DNA from: SpSt-539 sp964549445
GTDB taxonomy: Bacteria > Planctomycetota > Phycisphaerae > UBA1845 > UTPLA1
DNA length: 64,000 bases
NCBI GenBank assembly: GCA_964549445.1
Contig: CAZJVS010000009.1
Coordinates: forward strand, 68,428 to 132,427
Direction of reading: 5' to 3'
This document shows, in pieces, positions 25,356 through 34,074 of this stretch (position 1 is its first letter; each line of letters starts with the position of its first letter). The translations under genes and the position numbers were made by a program. A model generated the notes under the pieces. That model ran no database searches. It had not been told where the DNA came from and was given only the letters and a program-made list of their open reading frames with translations.

Positions 25356-27902
25356 ATGCTCCGGACCGTTGGTACACTCGCCGCGGTCGCTGCTTCCATC
25401 GTCGTCGCATCGACTCGGACCTTGCGGGCACAGGGGCTTACTCTGCAGTCACCCGTGCAGCAGTCCGCTGGCTTCTTCGGAAGAGCTGTCGCCGGCATTG
25501 CCGACGTCAGCGGCGATGCTCGTGGCGACCTGGTTGTCGGCGCACCAAACGAGACCGTAGAAGGCCACCCCGCCTTCGCCGGCCGGGTCCACATTCTATC
25601 CAGCGCCGACAGCTCGCTGATCCGAACCATCGTCTCCCCCAATGAACAAACCGTCGGCCAGTTTGGCTTTCGCGTCGCTCGCGTGCGAAACGCAGCCGGA
25701 CCCGACAACATCCTCGTCAGCGCTTACAACGAAATCCCCACCGGCGAGTCCGTCCGGTCCGGCCAGGCCTACCTCTTCTCATCCGCCACCGGCGACTTGC
25801 TCGCGACCTTCAACACACCGAATCCCCAGGAAGGCGGAATGTTCGGCTGGAGCGCCGGCGGTGTCCCGGATGTCGATGGCGACGGCATCGGCGACGTCAT
25901 CATCGGCGCCTACAAGGAGGGGCCAACGTCCCCCGATCAGACCGGCCGCGCTTATCTTTTCTCCGGCGCAAACGGTGCCCTGCTCCGAACGTACACGTCG
26001 CCGATTCCGCAGCCCGGCGGGCAATTCGGCATTTCGGTCGACGGCCTGCCAAGTGCCGACGGCGACGCCTTCGGCGACGTGGTCATCGGCGCACCGCAGG
26101 AAAACCCGAACAACACCTATCCGAACTCCGGCCGCGCGTATCTCTTCTCCGGCGTGAGCGGATCCCTGCTTCAAACCTTTTCCGCGTTTCCACAGGGTCG
26201 GTACTACACCCTCCTCGGGCGTGTCGTCGCCGGCCTTTCCGACGTGAACGGCGATGGCAAGGGCGATGTCGCCGTCGCCATGCTCAACTACGGCATCGAC
26301 TACGGCGGGCCCGGGCCTTACCACGCGGGATTCGTCATTGTCTTTTCCGGTGCGTCGGGCGCGGCGCTCTTTCGCCTCGATTCGCCGACTCCCGAGAATG
26401 ACGGAGAATTCGGCTTCAGTCTCGCCGGAATCGATGACCTCAATGGCGATGGCCGCGGCGATGTTGTCGTCGGTGCTCCCCGGGAAGATCCAACGCTCGG
26501 CGGCATCGAAGCCGGTCGCTCATATGTCTACTCGGGTGCGACCGCGCTGCGCCTGGCGACCATCTCCTCTCCGAACATCGAGGTCGGCGGCAACTTTGGC
26601 TGCTCCGTCGCCGGCGTGCCCGCCTTGGGCGGCCCCGGTCAGAATGGAATCGCCGTCGGGGCATTTCTCGAAAACCCCGCTGCGGCGCCCAACAACGCCG
26701 GACGCGCCTATCTTTCGGAGCTCGACGAAGACGGCGACGGTGTGCTCATCGGAGTAGATAATTGTCCGACCGTCGCCAACGCCGGCCAGCAGGATTCCGA
26801 CCAAGACGGCTCCGGCGATGCATGCGACACCTGCACCGATATCGATCACGACGGCTTCGGAGATCCGGGGTTTGCCGCCAACACCTGCGTGTTGGACAAC
26901 TGCCCGGCAATCGCCAATCCAACTCAGGCCGATGCCGACAGCGACGGCGTCGGCGACGAATGCGACAACTGCCCGGTTCAACCCAACGCCGATCAACTCA
27001 ACCCAGACGGCGATTCCCTCGGTGACGTGTGTGACAATTGCCCGCTGATCAGCAACGCCTCGCAGCACGACGGTGACAGCGACGGCATCGGCGATGAGTG
27101 CGACAACTGTCCGACAATCTACAACCCATCGCAGGTCGACTCCGACAGTGACGGCGCCGGAGATCCTTGCGATGGCGCTGGTGACTTGAACAACGATGGC
27201 GGCGTCAGCTTTCCGGACTGGGTCCTTTTCAAGGATTGCCTGGCCGCCGGCGGCCCGGGCGCACCCGTTCCTCCGGATTGTTCGGAATCCGACCTGAACC
27301 ACGATGGCGATATTGACTTCGACGACGCCCGCCAATTGCGCGCCGGCTGGAATGGTCCCGGCCTTGCGCCGCTGTGCATCGCCCTCGAGGTCCTCACCGG
27401 CTCGGGCCTGGCTCCGGGTAATCCGCCGCCGGTCACCCTGACCGTCACCGATCCCCTTGAGCGTCAAATCAGTCCGACCGCGCAGCAAATCCCCGGCGCC
27501 GTCTACGTCGAGCGTGATGTCTCCGGCGATTCCCGAGCGGACGCCGTCGTCCAATTGACAGGTTACGCTCCGGGTATCTACAAAGCGCTCATCACGCCGA
27601 AGCCGGGCGCTCCAACGAACTTGACCGTCTCGCTCCGACTCCGCCTGAACGCTTCCACATCCTTCGTGGCGTTCAATGTTCAATTACAGAACCTCCCGCC
27701 TGCGCCTTACGCGATTCCCATCCTGGTTGCGGCGGACTTCGACTTCGACGGCGATTTTGACTTCGCGGATCGTCAGGCCTTCGTCGGCGCGCTCCTAGGT
27801 TCGCCCTCCGATCCGTGTCACGTCGTCATCGGCGATCTCAACGGTGACGGAGAGCTGGACGGGCGGGATATTCAGGCCTTCACGAGGGTCTATTTGCCAT
27901 GA
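25356..27902 (+). CDS. Exported FG-GAP (integrin-like) protein with thrombospondin-3 and dockerin-like repeats
   Basis: 848 residues with a signal peptide (MLRTVGTLAAVAASIVVAST) and GGAG about 8 nt before the ATG. Residues about 35-460 contain some seven FG-GAP repeats (for example GIADVSGDARGDLVVGAPNE, GVPDVDGDGIGDVIIGAYKE, GIDDLNGDGRGDVVVGAPRE). These form a calcium-binding beta-propeller. Next come thrombospondin type 3 repeats (DEDGDGVLIGVDNCPTVANA, DSDGVGDECDNCPVQPN and others, about 465-605). EF-hand/dockerin-like pieces follow (DLNNDGGVSFPDWVLF, DLNHDGDIDFDDARQL). The C-terminus ends in DFDGDFDFADRQAFV and DLNGDGELDGRDIQAFTRV. Likely a calcium-loaded surface or matrix protein. The next gene overlaps its stop by 4 nt. 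Confidence 0.9.
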   Translation: MLRTVGTLAAVAASIVVASTRTLRAQGLTLQSPVQQSAGFFGRAVAGIADVSGDARGDLVVGAPNETVEGHPAFAGRVHILSSADSSLIRTIVSPNEQTVGQFGFRVARVRNAAGPDNILVSAYNEIPTGESVRSGQAYLFSSATGDLLATFNTPNPQEGGMFGWSAGGVPDVDGDGIGDVIIGAYKEGPTSPDQTGRAYLFSGANGALLRTYTSPIPQPGGQFGISVDGLPSADGDAFGDVVIGAPQENPNNTYPNSGRAYLFSGVSGSLLQTFSAFPQGRYYTLLGRVVAGLSDVNGDGKGDVAVAMLNYGIDYGGPGPYHAGFVIVFSGASGAALFRLDSPTPENDGEFGFSLAGIDDLNGDGRGDVVVGAPREDPTLGGIEAGRSYVYSGATALRLATISSPNIEVGGNFGCSVAGVPALGGPGQNGIAVGAFLENPAAAPNNAGRAYLSELDEDGDGVLIGVDNCPTVANAGQQDSDQDGSGDACDTCTDIDHDGFGDPGFAANTCVLDNCPAIANPTQADADSDGVGDECDNCPVQPNADQLNPDGDSLGDVCDNCPLISNASQHDGDSDGIGDECDNCPTIYNPSQVDSDSDGAGDPCDGAGDLNNDGGVSFPDWVLFKDCLAAGGPGAPVPPDCSESDLNHDGDIDFDDARQLRAGWNGPGLAPLCIALEVLTGSGLAPGNPPPVTLTVTDPLERQISPTAQQIPGAVYVERDVSGDSRADAVVQLTGYAPGIYKALITPKPGAPTNLTVSLRLRLNASTSFVAFNVQLQNLPPAPYAIPILVAADFDFDGDFDFADRQAFVGALLGSPSDPCHVVIGDLNGDGELDGRDIQAFTRVYLP

Positions 27903-29311
27903 GCTTCCGACTGCCGCTAGTTCTGCTCGTTTTCGTTTCTGTCCTTCCGCAGCGCGCCCACGGTCTCATCCACGCGTACACCGATCGCAAGAGCTACGTC
28001 GCCGGAGATGCCATCGAATTTCACGTATCGTCATCAAGCCCCACCTATTCCATCGATATCGTGCGCGACGGCCTGACGCCTCAGACCATCGCGACCGTCA
28101 CCGGGCTCCCGGGCAGCTTCTATCCGTTCCTGACCACCAACGGCATGAGCCCGGATTGGCCCGTCGATTACACTTGGGTCGTCCCTCAGGCTTGGCCGCC
28201 GGGCAGTTACTACGCTCGCTTCTCGTCAAACACGGGCGAAACTCATCTGCATCCGTTCGTCATTCGAAATCCGACACCCGGTTCGATCAGCCGCATCCTC
28301 TTCTGCATGGAGTACAACACCCGAAACGCCTACAACTTCTGGGGCGGCAAGAGTCTCTACATCGGCAATCCACTGGCAACGCAAGTCTCCTTCCTTCGAC
28401 CGTTTTGGGCTGAAAACGGTCTCGGCAAGGGCGCTTTTCTGACCGTTCGCTGCTACGGCAGGCTCGAAGCGGAAGGTTATCCCGTGGAATTCCTCACCGA
28501 GTGGGATATCGACCAGAATCCGTCGCTCCTGCTTGCGTACGACATCGTCGTTTTTTCCGCTCACCTCGAATACAACTCGCGATCGTTCTACGACGCCATC
28601 ATTGCGCACCACCGGCGTGGCGGACATCTCGTGTTCTTTGGCGCCAATGACCTCTGGTGGCAAGTACGGTACGAGGATGACGGCCAAACCATGATTTGCT
28701 ACAAGAGCACGGCGATTCCGGACGACCCGATGAACGGCGTAAATAACGAACTCGTCACCACCTACTGGCGCGAGTACTTCATGAACCGGCCCGGCGAGGC
28801 CCTGCAGGGAATCTCATTCACCAACTACTCGGGCTATTACAACCCGACTGACTACACGGTCCGAAGCGCCGATCACTGGATCTTCCAAGGCACCGGCCTC
28901 CAGAACGGCGACGTCTTCGGCCAGACCATGGCTGCCGGCGAAACCGATTTCATCGGCTACGCCTCGCCACCCGTCGTCGATATTCTGCTCGCCGGTAAAT
29001 TGACACAGCGAAACAACCTCCCCGGTACTGCCCCGCAGCCATTCGACGTGGCCGGCGCCATCTTCTACGAAGATTCGCCTGCATACGGCTTCCCCAACGG
29101 CAATGGCGGCCAGGTCTTCTCGTCCGGCAATCAGGGCTTGTGCACCTCCATGATGGACTACAGCCCCGGAAACATGGCCGCGCGCCGCATGTTCCGCAAC
29201 CTCTTCGACCACATGCTCGCGTCGCCGCCCCCCGCGTTGCGAAGCCCCCAGCCGGCTGCCCCTCGGGCCACCGCGCCGGCAAGTCGTCAGCCCCAGCTCC
29301 CGCCGCCATAA
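27899..29311 (+). CDS. Exported N,N-dimethylformamidase large-subunit-like protein
   Basis: 470 residues with signal peptide MSFRLPLVLLVFVSVLPQRA. The start codon overlaps the previous stop (ATGA), so translation is coupled. An N-terminal Ig-like part (IHAYTDRKSYVAGDAIEFHV) precedes a domain resembling the C-terminal part of N,N-dimethylformamidase beta subunits: RNAYNFWGGKSLY, LEAEGYPVEFLTEWD, HHRRGGHLVFFGANDLWWQV and DDGQTMICYK. These match my memory of the family but the substrate here is unlikely to be dimethylformamide, because the protein is exported and coupled to an integrin-like protein. The C-terminus is Pro/Ala/Gln-rich (ASRQPQLPPP). Fold assignment moderately sure, function unknown. 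Confidence 0.75.
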   Translation: MSFRLPLVLLVFVSVLPQRAHGLIHAYTDRKSYVAGDAIEFHVSSSSPTYSIDIVRDGLTPQTIATVTGLPGSFYPFLTTNGMSPDWPVDYTWVVPQAWPPGSYYARFSSNTGETHLHPFVIRNPTPGSISRILFCMEYNTRNAYNFWGGKSLYIGNPLATQVSFLRPFWAENGLGKGAFLTVRCYGRLEAEGYPVEFLTEWDIDQNPSLLLAYDIVVFSAHLEYNSRSFYDAIIAHHRRGGHLVFFGANDLWWQVRYEDDGQTMICYKSTAIPDDPMNGVNNELVTTYWREYFMNRPGEALQGISFTNYSGYYNPTDYTVRSADHWIFQGTGLQNGDVFGQTMAAGETDFIGYASPPVVDILLAGKLTQRNNLPGTAPQPFDVAGAIFYEDSPAYGFPNGNGGQVFSSGNQGLCTSMMDYSPGNMAARRMFRNLFDHMLASPPPALRSPQPAAPRATAPASRQPQLPPP

Positions 29312-29320
29312 TCGGCCCAC

Positions 29321-31261
29321 GTGAGCCGATCGACTTCGCCCGAAACCCGCACTCTCCGCCGCTGGCAATTGCTGGTCATCCTTGCCGCGCTTGTCGCGCA
29401 CGCCCCTTCGCTCCGCAACGATTTCACCACCTGGGACGACACCGCTTTCGTCCACAACAACCCGCTCAATCGCTCGCTCGCCGGTCTCGGTCGAATCTGG
29501 ACGACGCTTGAAACGCCGCAGTACTACCCACTCAGCTATTCGCTCTACTGGGTCGAATATCAGCTTTGGGGTCCGCGCGCCGTCGGCTATCACGTCGTCA
29601 GCGTCGCGCTGCACGCGCTCAACGCCGTCCTCGTCGTCGCCCTGCTCGTCGAACTGGGATTGACGCCCGGTGCGAGCGGCGTCGTCGGCCTGCTATTCGC
29701 CGTCGCCCCGTTTCAAGTCATGTCCGTCGCATGGATCGCCGAACAGAAAAACCTGCTCTCGACGTTCTTGGCGCTCCTCGCGTTCCGCGCGATCATCCGC
29801 AACTTCCGGACCGCCTCGCGCGCCTCATTGCTGACCGCATTCATCCTGTTTACCGCCGCCATCCTCAGTAAGTCCGCCTGGGTTGTCTGGCCGATCGCCG
29901 CCGCCGCCGCCGGTCGATGGGTCTGTCGACTTTCCATGCGGCGCGTGACCCTCACGCTCCTTCCGTTTCTCCTGATCTCCGTCGCAGGCTCGGCCGTATC
30001 CGCGCATGTCGAACGGGGCTACATCGACGCGCTTCAGCCCTCTCTCACCGAGCGACTCTGCGCCGCCCCGCGCGCATTGCTCTGGTACGCAGGGCTCGTC
30101 ATTGCGCCGATCGCCTGTGCGCCATTTCACGCCCGCTGGCTGCTCAATCCGGCGGAAGTACGCTCCTGGTGGCCGGCCGGAATCCTCCTCCCTGTCGCCC
30201 TCGCGCTCTTCCTTGCCCGGCGCCGGCTCAATCCAATCGCCCGCTGGGGCATCGCGTGGTTCGTCATCATGCTGCTCCCCATCATCGGAATCGCTCCCTA
30301 CGGAAATCTCGCAGTCTCGTCCGTCTCCGATCACTACCTCTACGCCGCTTGCATCGGCCTCTACATCGCCATCGTACCATCGGTCATCGCGTTGCTTCGT
30401 CGGCGCTGGCCGGACAAACCCGTCGCCGCATCGCTCGCCGGTGCCCTCGTCGTGGCGCTCATCATCGGATGCTGGCGGCAGATCCCCATCTGGCACGACG
30501 ACCTCTCCCTCTGGCAGGCCGTCGTCGAGCGCGATCCCGACTCACTCGTTGGACTCTGCGGCCGCGGCAAGGCGTGGATCACCCGCGGCCAGGTCGACAA
30601 TGCCATCGCCGACTACCGCCGCGTCATCGCCGTCAACCCGAACCTCGCCGAAGCCCGCGCCGATCTCGGGCAGTTCCTGATCGCCGCCGGCCGAAACCGC
30701 GAGGCAGCCGACGAACTCTCGCGTGCGCTCGAAACCCACCCCAATCCCGCAGCAGTGTGGTCCGACCTTGGCGTCGCACTCGAACGCGCCGGCGACCCCG
30801 CTGCCGCGGCCGACGCATTCCGCCGATCCATCGCCCTCAGCACCGACGATCCAACTCCGTACGCACGTCTTGGCGAGCTGCTCGCCCGGCAGGGCAACTT
30901 CCCCGACGCGGTTCAATGCCTGCGTGACGGGCTCGCAAAAGCCCCGGCCGAGCGCACCTGGCGCCTGCGCGACACCCTCTCGCGCATCCTCGCGACAGTC
31001 GCCGACCCCGCGCTCCGCGATCCGACGACCGCCATCGCCCTCGCCGAGCTGAATGCCCGCATGTCCGACAGCGTTTCGGCCGAATCTCTGGAGACCCTCG
31101 CCATCGCCTATGGATCAGCAGATCGCTTCGCGGAGGCCATGCGCTTCGCGCAGTCCGCCGCCGGCGAATTCGAAGCATCGTCACGACCCGACCGTGCCGC
31201 CGCCGCGCGCCAGCGACTGGCCCGTTATCAGGCAGCATGGTCCGAGCAGCAGAGACATTGA
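29321..31261 (+). CDS. Multi-pass membrane protein with C-terminal TPRs, GT-C/TMTC-like
   Basis: 646 residues. About ten hydrophobic segments fill residues 15-400. The first periplasmic loop NDFTTWDDTAFVHNNPLNRS, with Asp pairs, followed by YYPLSYSLYWVEYQLWG, is typical of the GT-C style transferases fused to TPRs (TMTC or PMT-like). Residues about 420-640 are TPR repeats (AIADYRRVIAVNPNLAEARA, AADAFRRSIALSTDDPTPYA). It may transfer sugar from a lipid carrier to exported proteins, possibly the two products encoded just upstream, but this is inference. The start is GTG at 29321, 9 nt after the previous stop; CATAAT lies 8 nt before it and no Shine-Dalgarno is visible. Confidence 0.75.
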   Translation: MSRSTSPETRTLRRWQLLVILAALVAHAPSLRNDFTTWDDTAFVHNNPLNRSLAGLGRIWTTLETPQYYPLSYSLYWVEYQLWGPRAVGYHVVSVALHALNAVLVVALLVELGLTPGASGVVGLLFAVAPFQVMSVAWIAEQKNLLSTFLALLAFRAIIRNFRTASRASLLTAFILFTAAILSKSAWVVWPIAAAAAGRWVCRLSMRRVTLTLLPFLLISVAGSAVSAHVERGYIDALQPSLTERLCAAPRALLWYAGLVIAPIACAPFHARWLLNPAEVRSWWPAGILLPVALALFLARRRLNPIARWGIAWFVIMLLPIIGIAPYGNLAVSSVSDHYLYAACIGLYIAIVPSVIALLRRRWPDKPVAASLAGALVVALIIGCWRQIPIWHDDLSLWQAVVERDPDSLVGLCGRGKAWITRGQVDNAIADYRRVIAVNPNLAEARADLGQFLIAAGRNREAADELSRALETHPNPAAVWSDLGVALERAGDPAAAADAFRRSIALSTDDPTPYARLGELLARQGNFPDAVQCLRDGLAKAPAERTWRLRDTLSRILATVADPALRDPTTAIALAELNARMSDSVSAESLETLAIAYGSADRFAEAMRFAQSAAGEFEASSRPDRAAAARQRLARYQAAWSEQQRH

Positions 31262-31285
31262 CAATCACCACAAACTCGCAATAAT
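31258..31285 (+). promoter_or_regulatory. Promoter of the TetR-paa operon
   Basis: A perfect -35 TTGACA (31258-31263) and AATAAT (31280-31285) are 16 nt apart. The -35 overlaps the stop codon of the upstream gene. The operator palindrome begins right after the -10, so the transcription start falls inside it. Confidence 0.6.
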
Positions 31286-31303
31286 CTAACAAACGTTTGT
31301 TAG
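31286..31303. promoter_or_regulatory. 18-bp perfect palindromic operator, probable autoregulatory TetR site
   Basis: CTAACAAAC followed by its exact reverse complement GTTTGTTAG, between the promoter and the ribosome site AGGAG (31302-31306) of the TetR gene. Position and symmetry fit self-repression that also controls the downstream paa genes, presumably relieved by an acyl-CoA such as phenylacetyl-CoA. Confidence 0.75.
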
Positions 31304-31311
31304 GAGTTCGT

Positions 31312-31899
31312 GTGTCAGCGACAGCAATTCCTCGCAAGGATCAAATACTCCAGGCCGCAGCCAAGCTCTTTCGCGAACGCGGGTTCTTCGCTACGAGCGT
31401 ACGCGACATCGCCGAGATCGTCGGCCTCCAGGGCGGCAGTCTCTACGCCCACATCGCCAGCAAAGATGACGTGCTCTGGGAAATCGTCTCGCACTCCGCC
31501 GACCGTTTCTTCAAGACCCTCAAGCCCGTCATCGACTCCGACCGCGACACCCCGCGCAAGCTGCGCGACGCCATCATCGCCCACGTCGGCGTCATTACCG
31601 CCGACCTCGATTCCGCCGCGGTCTACACCAACGAGTGGCGTCACCTCTCCGACACCCGCCGCGCCGAGTTCACCGCCCGCCGCGACGAATATCAGGAGCT
31701 GTTCCGCGGCCTCGTCCGCCAGGGCATCCGCGAGGGCTATCTCTCGCCCGTCGACGAGGCCTACGCCACCCTCTTCATCCTTTCGGCGCTCAATTACGTC
31801 TATCTCTGGTTCCGCGCAGAAGGCCGCATGAGTTCCGAGGCCCTCGCCAAGATGATGGCCGACTTCATCTTCGACGGCCTCCGCCGCCGCACCACCTGA
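31312..31899 (+). CDS. TetR/AcrR-family regulator (PaaR-like)
   Basis: 195 residues from a GTG at 31312; AGGAG lies 5 nt upstream, and the in-frame TTG at 31297 inside the operator was rejected. The N-terminal helix-turn-helix is standard: KDQILQAAAKLFRERGFFAT then DIAEIVGLQGGSLYAHIASK. The C-terminal ligand domain contains SDTRRAEFTARRDEYQELFR. It directly precedes paaA by 11 nt, so it is the likely repressor of the phenylacetate operon, functionally like the TetR-type PaaR of Thermus. Its own operator is the palindrome at 31286-31303. Confidence 0.9.
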   Translation: MSATAIPRKDQILQAAAKLFRERGFFATSVRDIAEIVGLQGGSLYAHIASKDDVLWEIVSHSADRFFKTLKPVIDSDRDTPRKLRDAIIAHVGVITADLDSAAVYTNEWRHLSDTRRAEFTARRDEYQELFRGLVRQGIREGYLSPVDEAYATLFILSALNYVYLWFRAEGRMSSEALAKMMADFIFDGLRRRTT

Positions 31900-31910
31900 A
31901 GGAGACGACC

Positions 31911-32918
31911 ATGGTCCAGCTCGCAGCCGCCTGCATTCAAAACGATCGCCCCGGCGATCCCGGCTACGAAGAGCGCCTCGCCGCCTTCGAGGCCCGCGTC
32001 GAGCGCGGCGACAAGGTTGAGCCCGGCGACTGGATGCCGAACGACTACCGCCAGCAGCTCATCCGCCTCATCCACGTCCACGCCAACAGCGAAATCTGCG
32101 GCGCGCTCCCCGAAGGCACTTGGATCGTCCACGCCCCCAGTCTCAAGCGCAAGCTCGCCCTCATTGCCAAGGTCCAGGACGAAGTCGGCCACGGCCAGCT
32201 CCTCTACCGCGCAGCCGAAACCCTCGGCAAGCCGCGCGAGGAAATGCTCGACGAGCTGATCTCCGGCAAAGCCAAGTACTCCAACGTCTTCCACTACCCC
32301 GCCGAAACCTGGGCCGACGTCTGCGTCATCGCCTGGCTCATCGACGCCGCCGCCATCGTCAACCAGAAGATGATGGCCGAAGGCTCCTACGGCCCCTACG
32401 CCCGCGCCCTCAAGCGCATCTGCTACGAAGAGGCCTTCCACCTCACGCACGGCTATGACATGTGCATCTCGATGGCCACCGGCACCAAGCTCCAGAAAAA
32501 GATGCTCCAGGACGCGATCGACCGTTGGTGGAAGCCGATCATGATGTTCCACGGCCCGTCCGACCGCGAATCCAAACACACCGCCCAGCTCATGCGCTGG
32601 CGTATCAAGCTCAAGACGAACGACGAACAGCGACAGGAGTTTTTGCGGAAGTATCTGCCCAAGATGTTCAATCTCGGCCTCACCGTCCCGGCCGAGTGGA
32701 ACATGAAGTACGACGAGGCCACGAAGTCGTGGACCTACACCGAGCCCGATTGGACCGAGTTCAAGAATGTTGTGAACGGCCGCGGCCCCGTCAGCGACCA
32801 GCGCCTCGCGACCCGCCGTCTCTCGCATGAGAACGGCCGCTGGGTCCGCGATGCCCTCGAAGCCGCCGCCGCCGGCCGACGCGCGCCGTTGCCGCCGACC
32901 GCCGTCGCCTTAGGGTGA
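31911..32918 (+). CDS. paaA: 1,2-phenylacetyl-CoA epoxidase, catalytic subunit PaaA
   Basis: Di-iron oxygenase subunit that inserts oxygen into phenylacetyl-CoA to give the ring 1,2-epoxide, the first ring-attack step of aerobic phenylacetate breakdown. The 335 residues carry the ferritin-like iron ligands: Glu in HANSEICGALPE-type helix, the ExxH-type motif KVQDEVGHGQLLYRAAETLG, and later KRICYEEAFHLTHGYD. GAAGGAGA precedes the ATG at 31911. It forms one run with paaB (3 nt gap), paaC (4-nt overlap) and paaD. Confidence 0.96.
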   Translation: MVQLAAACIQNDRPGDPGYEERLAAFEARVERGDKVEPGDWMPNDYRQQLIRLIHVHANSEICGALPEGTWIVHAPSLKRKLALIAKVQDEVGHGQLLYRAAETLGKPREEMLDELISGKAKYSNVFHYPAETWADVCVIAWLIDAAAIVNQKMMAEGSYGPYARALKRICYEEAFHLTHGYDMCISMATGTKLQKKMLQDAIDRWWKPIMMFHGPSDRESKHTAQLMRWRIKLKTNDEQRQEFLRKYLPKMFNLGLTVPAEWNMKYDEATKSWTYTEPDWTEFKNVVNGRGPVSDQRLATRRLSHENGRWVRDALEAAAAGRRAPLPPTAVALG

Positions 32919-32921
32919 AAA

Positions 32922-33224
32922 ATGTCCGAGACCCAGTGGCGAATCTTCGAAGTCTTCCACCAGCAGGCCCGCGGCGAGCCGCACGTCCACGTCGGCGCAG
33001 TTCACGCCCCGGACGCAGAGACCGCCATCGTCCTGGCGAAAGAGCAGTTCTCGCGCCGCGAGGCCTGCGTCAATCTCTGGGTCGTCCCGGCCGATGCCAT
33101 CGCCAAGACCGACTACGACGACGCCGACATGTTCCGCCCCGGCACCGACAAGAGCTACCGCGAGGCCTACGGCTACGAGACGACCAAGCGGGCCAAGGCC
33201 GTCGGAGACGTGAGCGAAATATGA
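32922..33224 (+). CDS. paaB: Phenylacetyl-CoA epoxidase subunit PaaB
   Basis: 100 residues, the usual PaaB size. The start MSETQWRIFEVFHQQARGEP followed by VHVGAVHAPDAETAIVLAKE and the conserved FxRRE (FSRREACVNLWVV) are diagnostic. PaaB is a non-catalytic subunit needed for assembly of the oxygenase complex. Its TGA overlaps the ATG of paaC (ATGA), so translation is coupled. Confidence 0.95.
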   Translation: MSETQWRIFEVFHQQARGEPHVHVGAVHAPDAETAIVLAKEQFSRREACVNLWVVPADAIAKTDYDDADMFRPGTDKSYREAYGYETTKRAKAVGDVSEI

Positions 33225-34069
33225 GCACGGCAACCGCGCCCGCGATCGACCCGAAACTCAAGCCGGCCGTCATCGACCTGCTCTATCGACTCGCCGACGA
33301 TTCGCTCATCATCGGCCACCGCAACTCCGAGTGGACCGGCATAGGCCCGATCCTCGAAGAGGACATCGCCTTCGCCTCGATGGCCCAGGACAAGGTCGGC
33401 CACGCTCTTGCCTTGTACACAATGCTCCATGATCTCGGCGAGCCCGACCCCGACACGCAGACCTTCCGCCGCGAAGCCCGCAACTTCCGCTGCTGCAGCT
33501 TCGTCGCCCTCGAAGTCTTCCCCGAGTCCCAGCCGCCGGCCGAGTCGCTCTGCAACAATCCCGTCCGCGACCAGCTCGTTGCCCAGGGCGATTGGGCCAT
33601 CAGTCTCGCCCGCCAGTTCATGTATTCCGAGGCCGACGCCCTGCGTATGTCCGCGCTCGAAACCAGCAGCTTCGACCCGCTCGCCAAGCTCGCCCGCAAG
33701 CTTCGCGGCGAAATCAAGTACCACATCATGCACGGCCGCACCCTGATGAAACACCTCGCCCGCGTCAAAGACAGCCGCGACCGCCTGCAGCGCGCCATCA
33801 ACGCGACTTACGGCCATGCCCTCGGCATGTTCGAACCGACGCAGTACGATTCCGCCCTCGCCGATGCCAACATCGCGCCGACAGAATCATCGCTGTGCAA
33901 GCTCTGGAACGACGACCTCGCGCCATTCCTCGCCGACGTCGGCCTCTCGCTCCCCGCGAAAACCAAGCCCAATTACGGCGGCCGCACCGGACGCCATGAG
34001 CCCGAGTTCATCCGCCTCATCGAAAACATGCAGAAGGTCGCCCGCCTCGACCCGGGCGCAACCTGGTGA
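33221..34069 (+). CDS. paaC: Phenylacetyl-CoA epoxidase structural subunit PaaC
   Basis: 282 residues with a degenerate ferritin-like fold that pairs with PaaA. Visible landmarks are YRLADDSLIIGHRNSEWTG, EEDIAFASMAQDKVGHALAL and KYHIMHGRTLMKHLA. An in-frame extension upstream is only the read-through shadow of paaB; the ATG at 33221 overlaps the paaB stop. It precedes paaD, which starts at or just after its stop. Confidence 0.95.
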   Translation: MSTATAPAIDPKLKPAVIDLLYRLADDSLIIGHRNSEWTGIGPILEEDIAFASMAQDKVGHALALYTMLHDLGEPDPDTQTFRREARNFRCCSFVALEVFPESQPPAESLCNNPVRDQLVAQGDWAISLARQFMYSEADALRMSALETSSFDPLAKLARKLRGEIKYHIMHGRTLMKHLARVKDSRDRLQRAINATYGHALGMFEPTQYDSALADANIAPTESSLCKLWNDDLAPFLADVGLSLPAKTKPNYGGRTGRHEPEFIRLIENMQKVARLDPGATW

Positions 34070-34074
34070 CGGCC

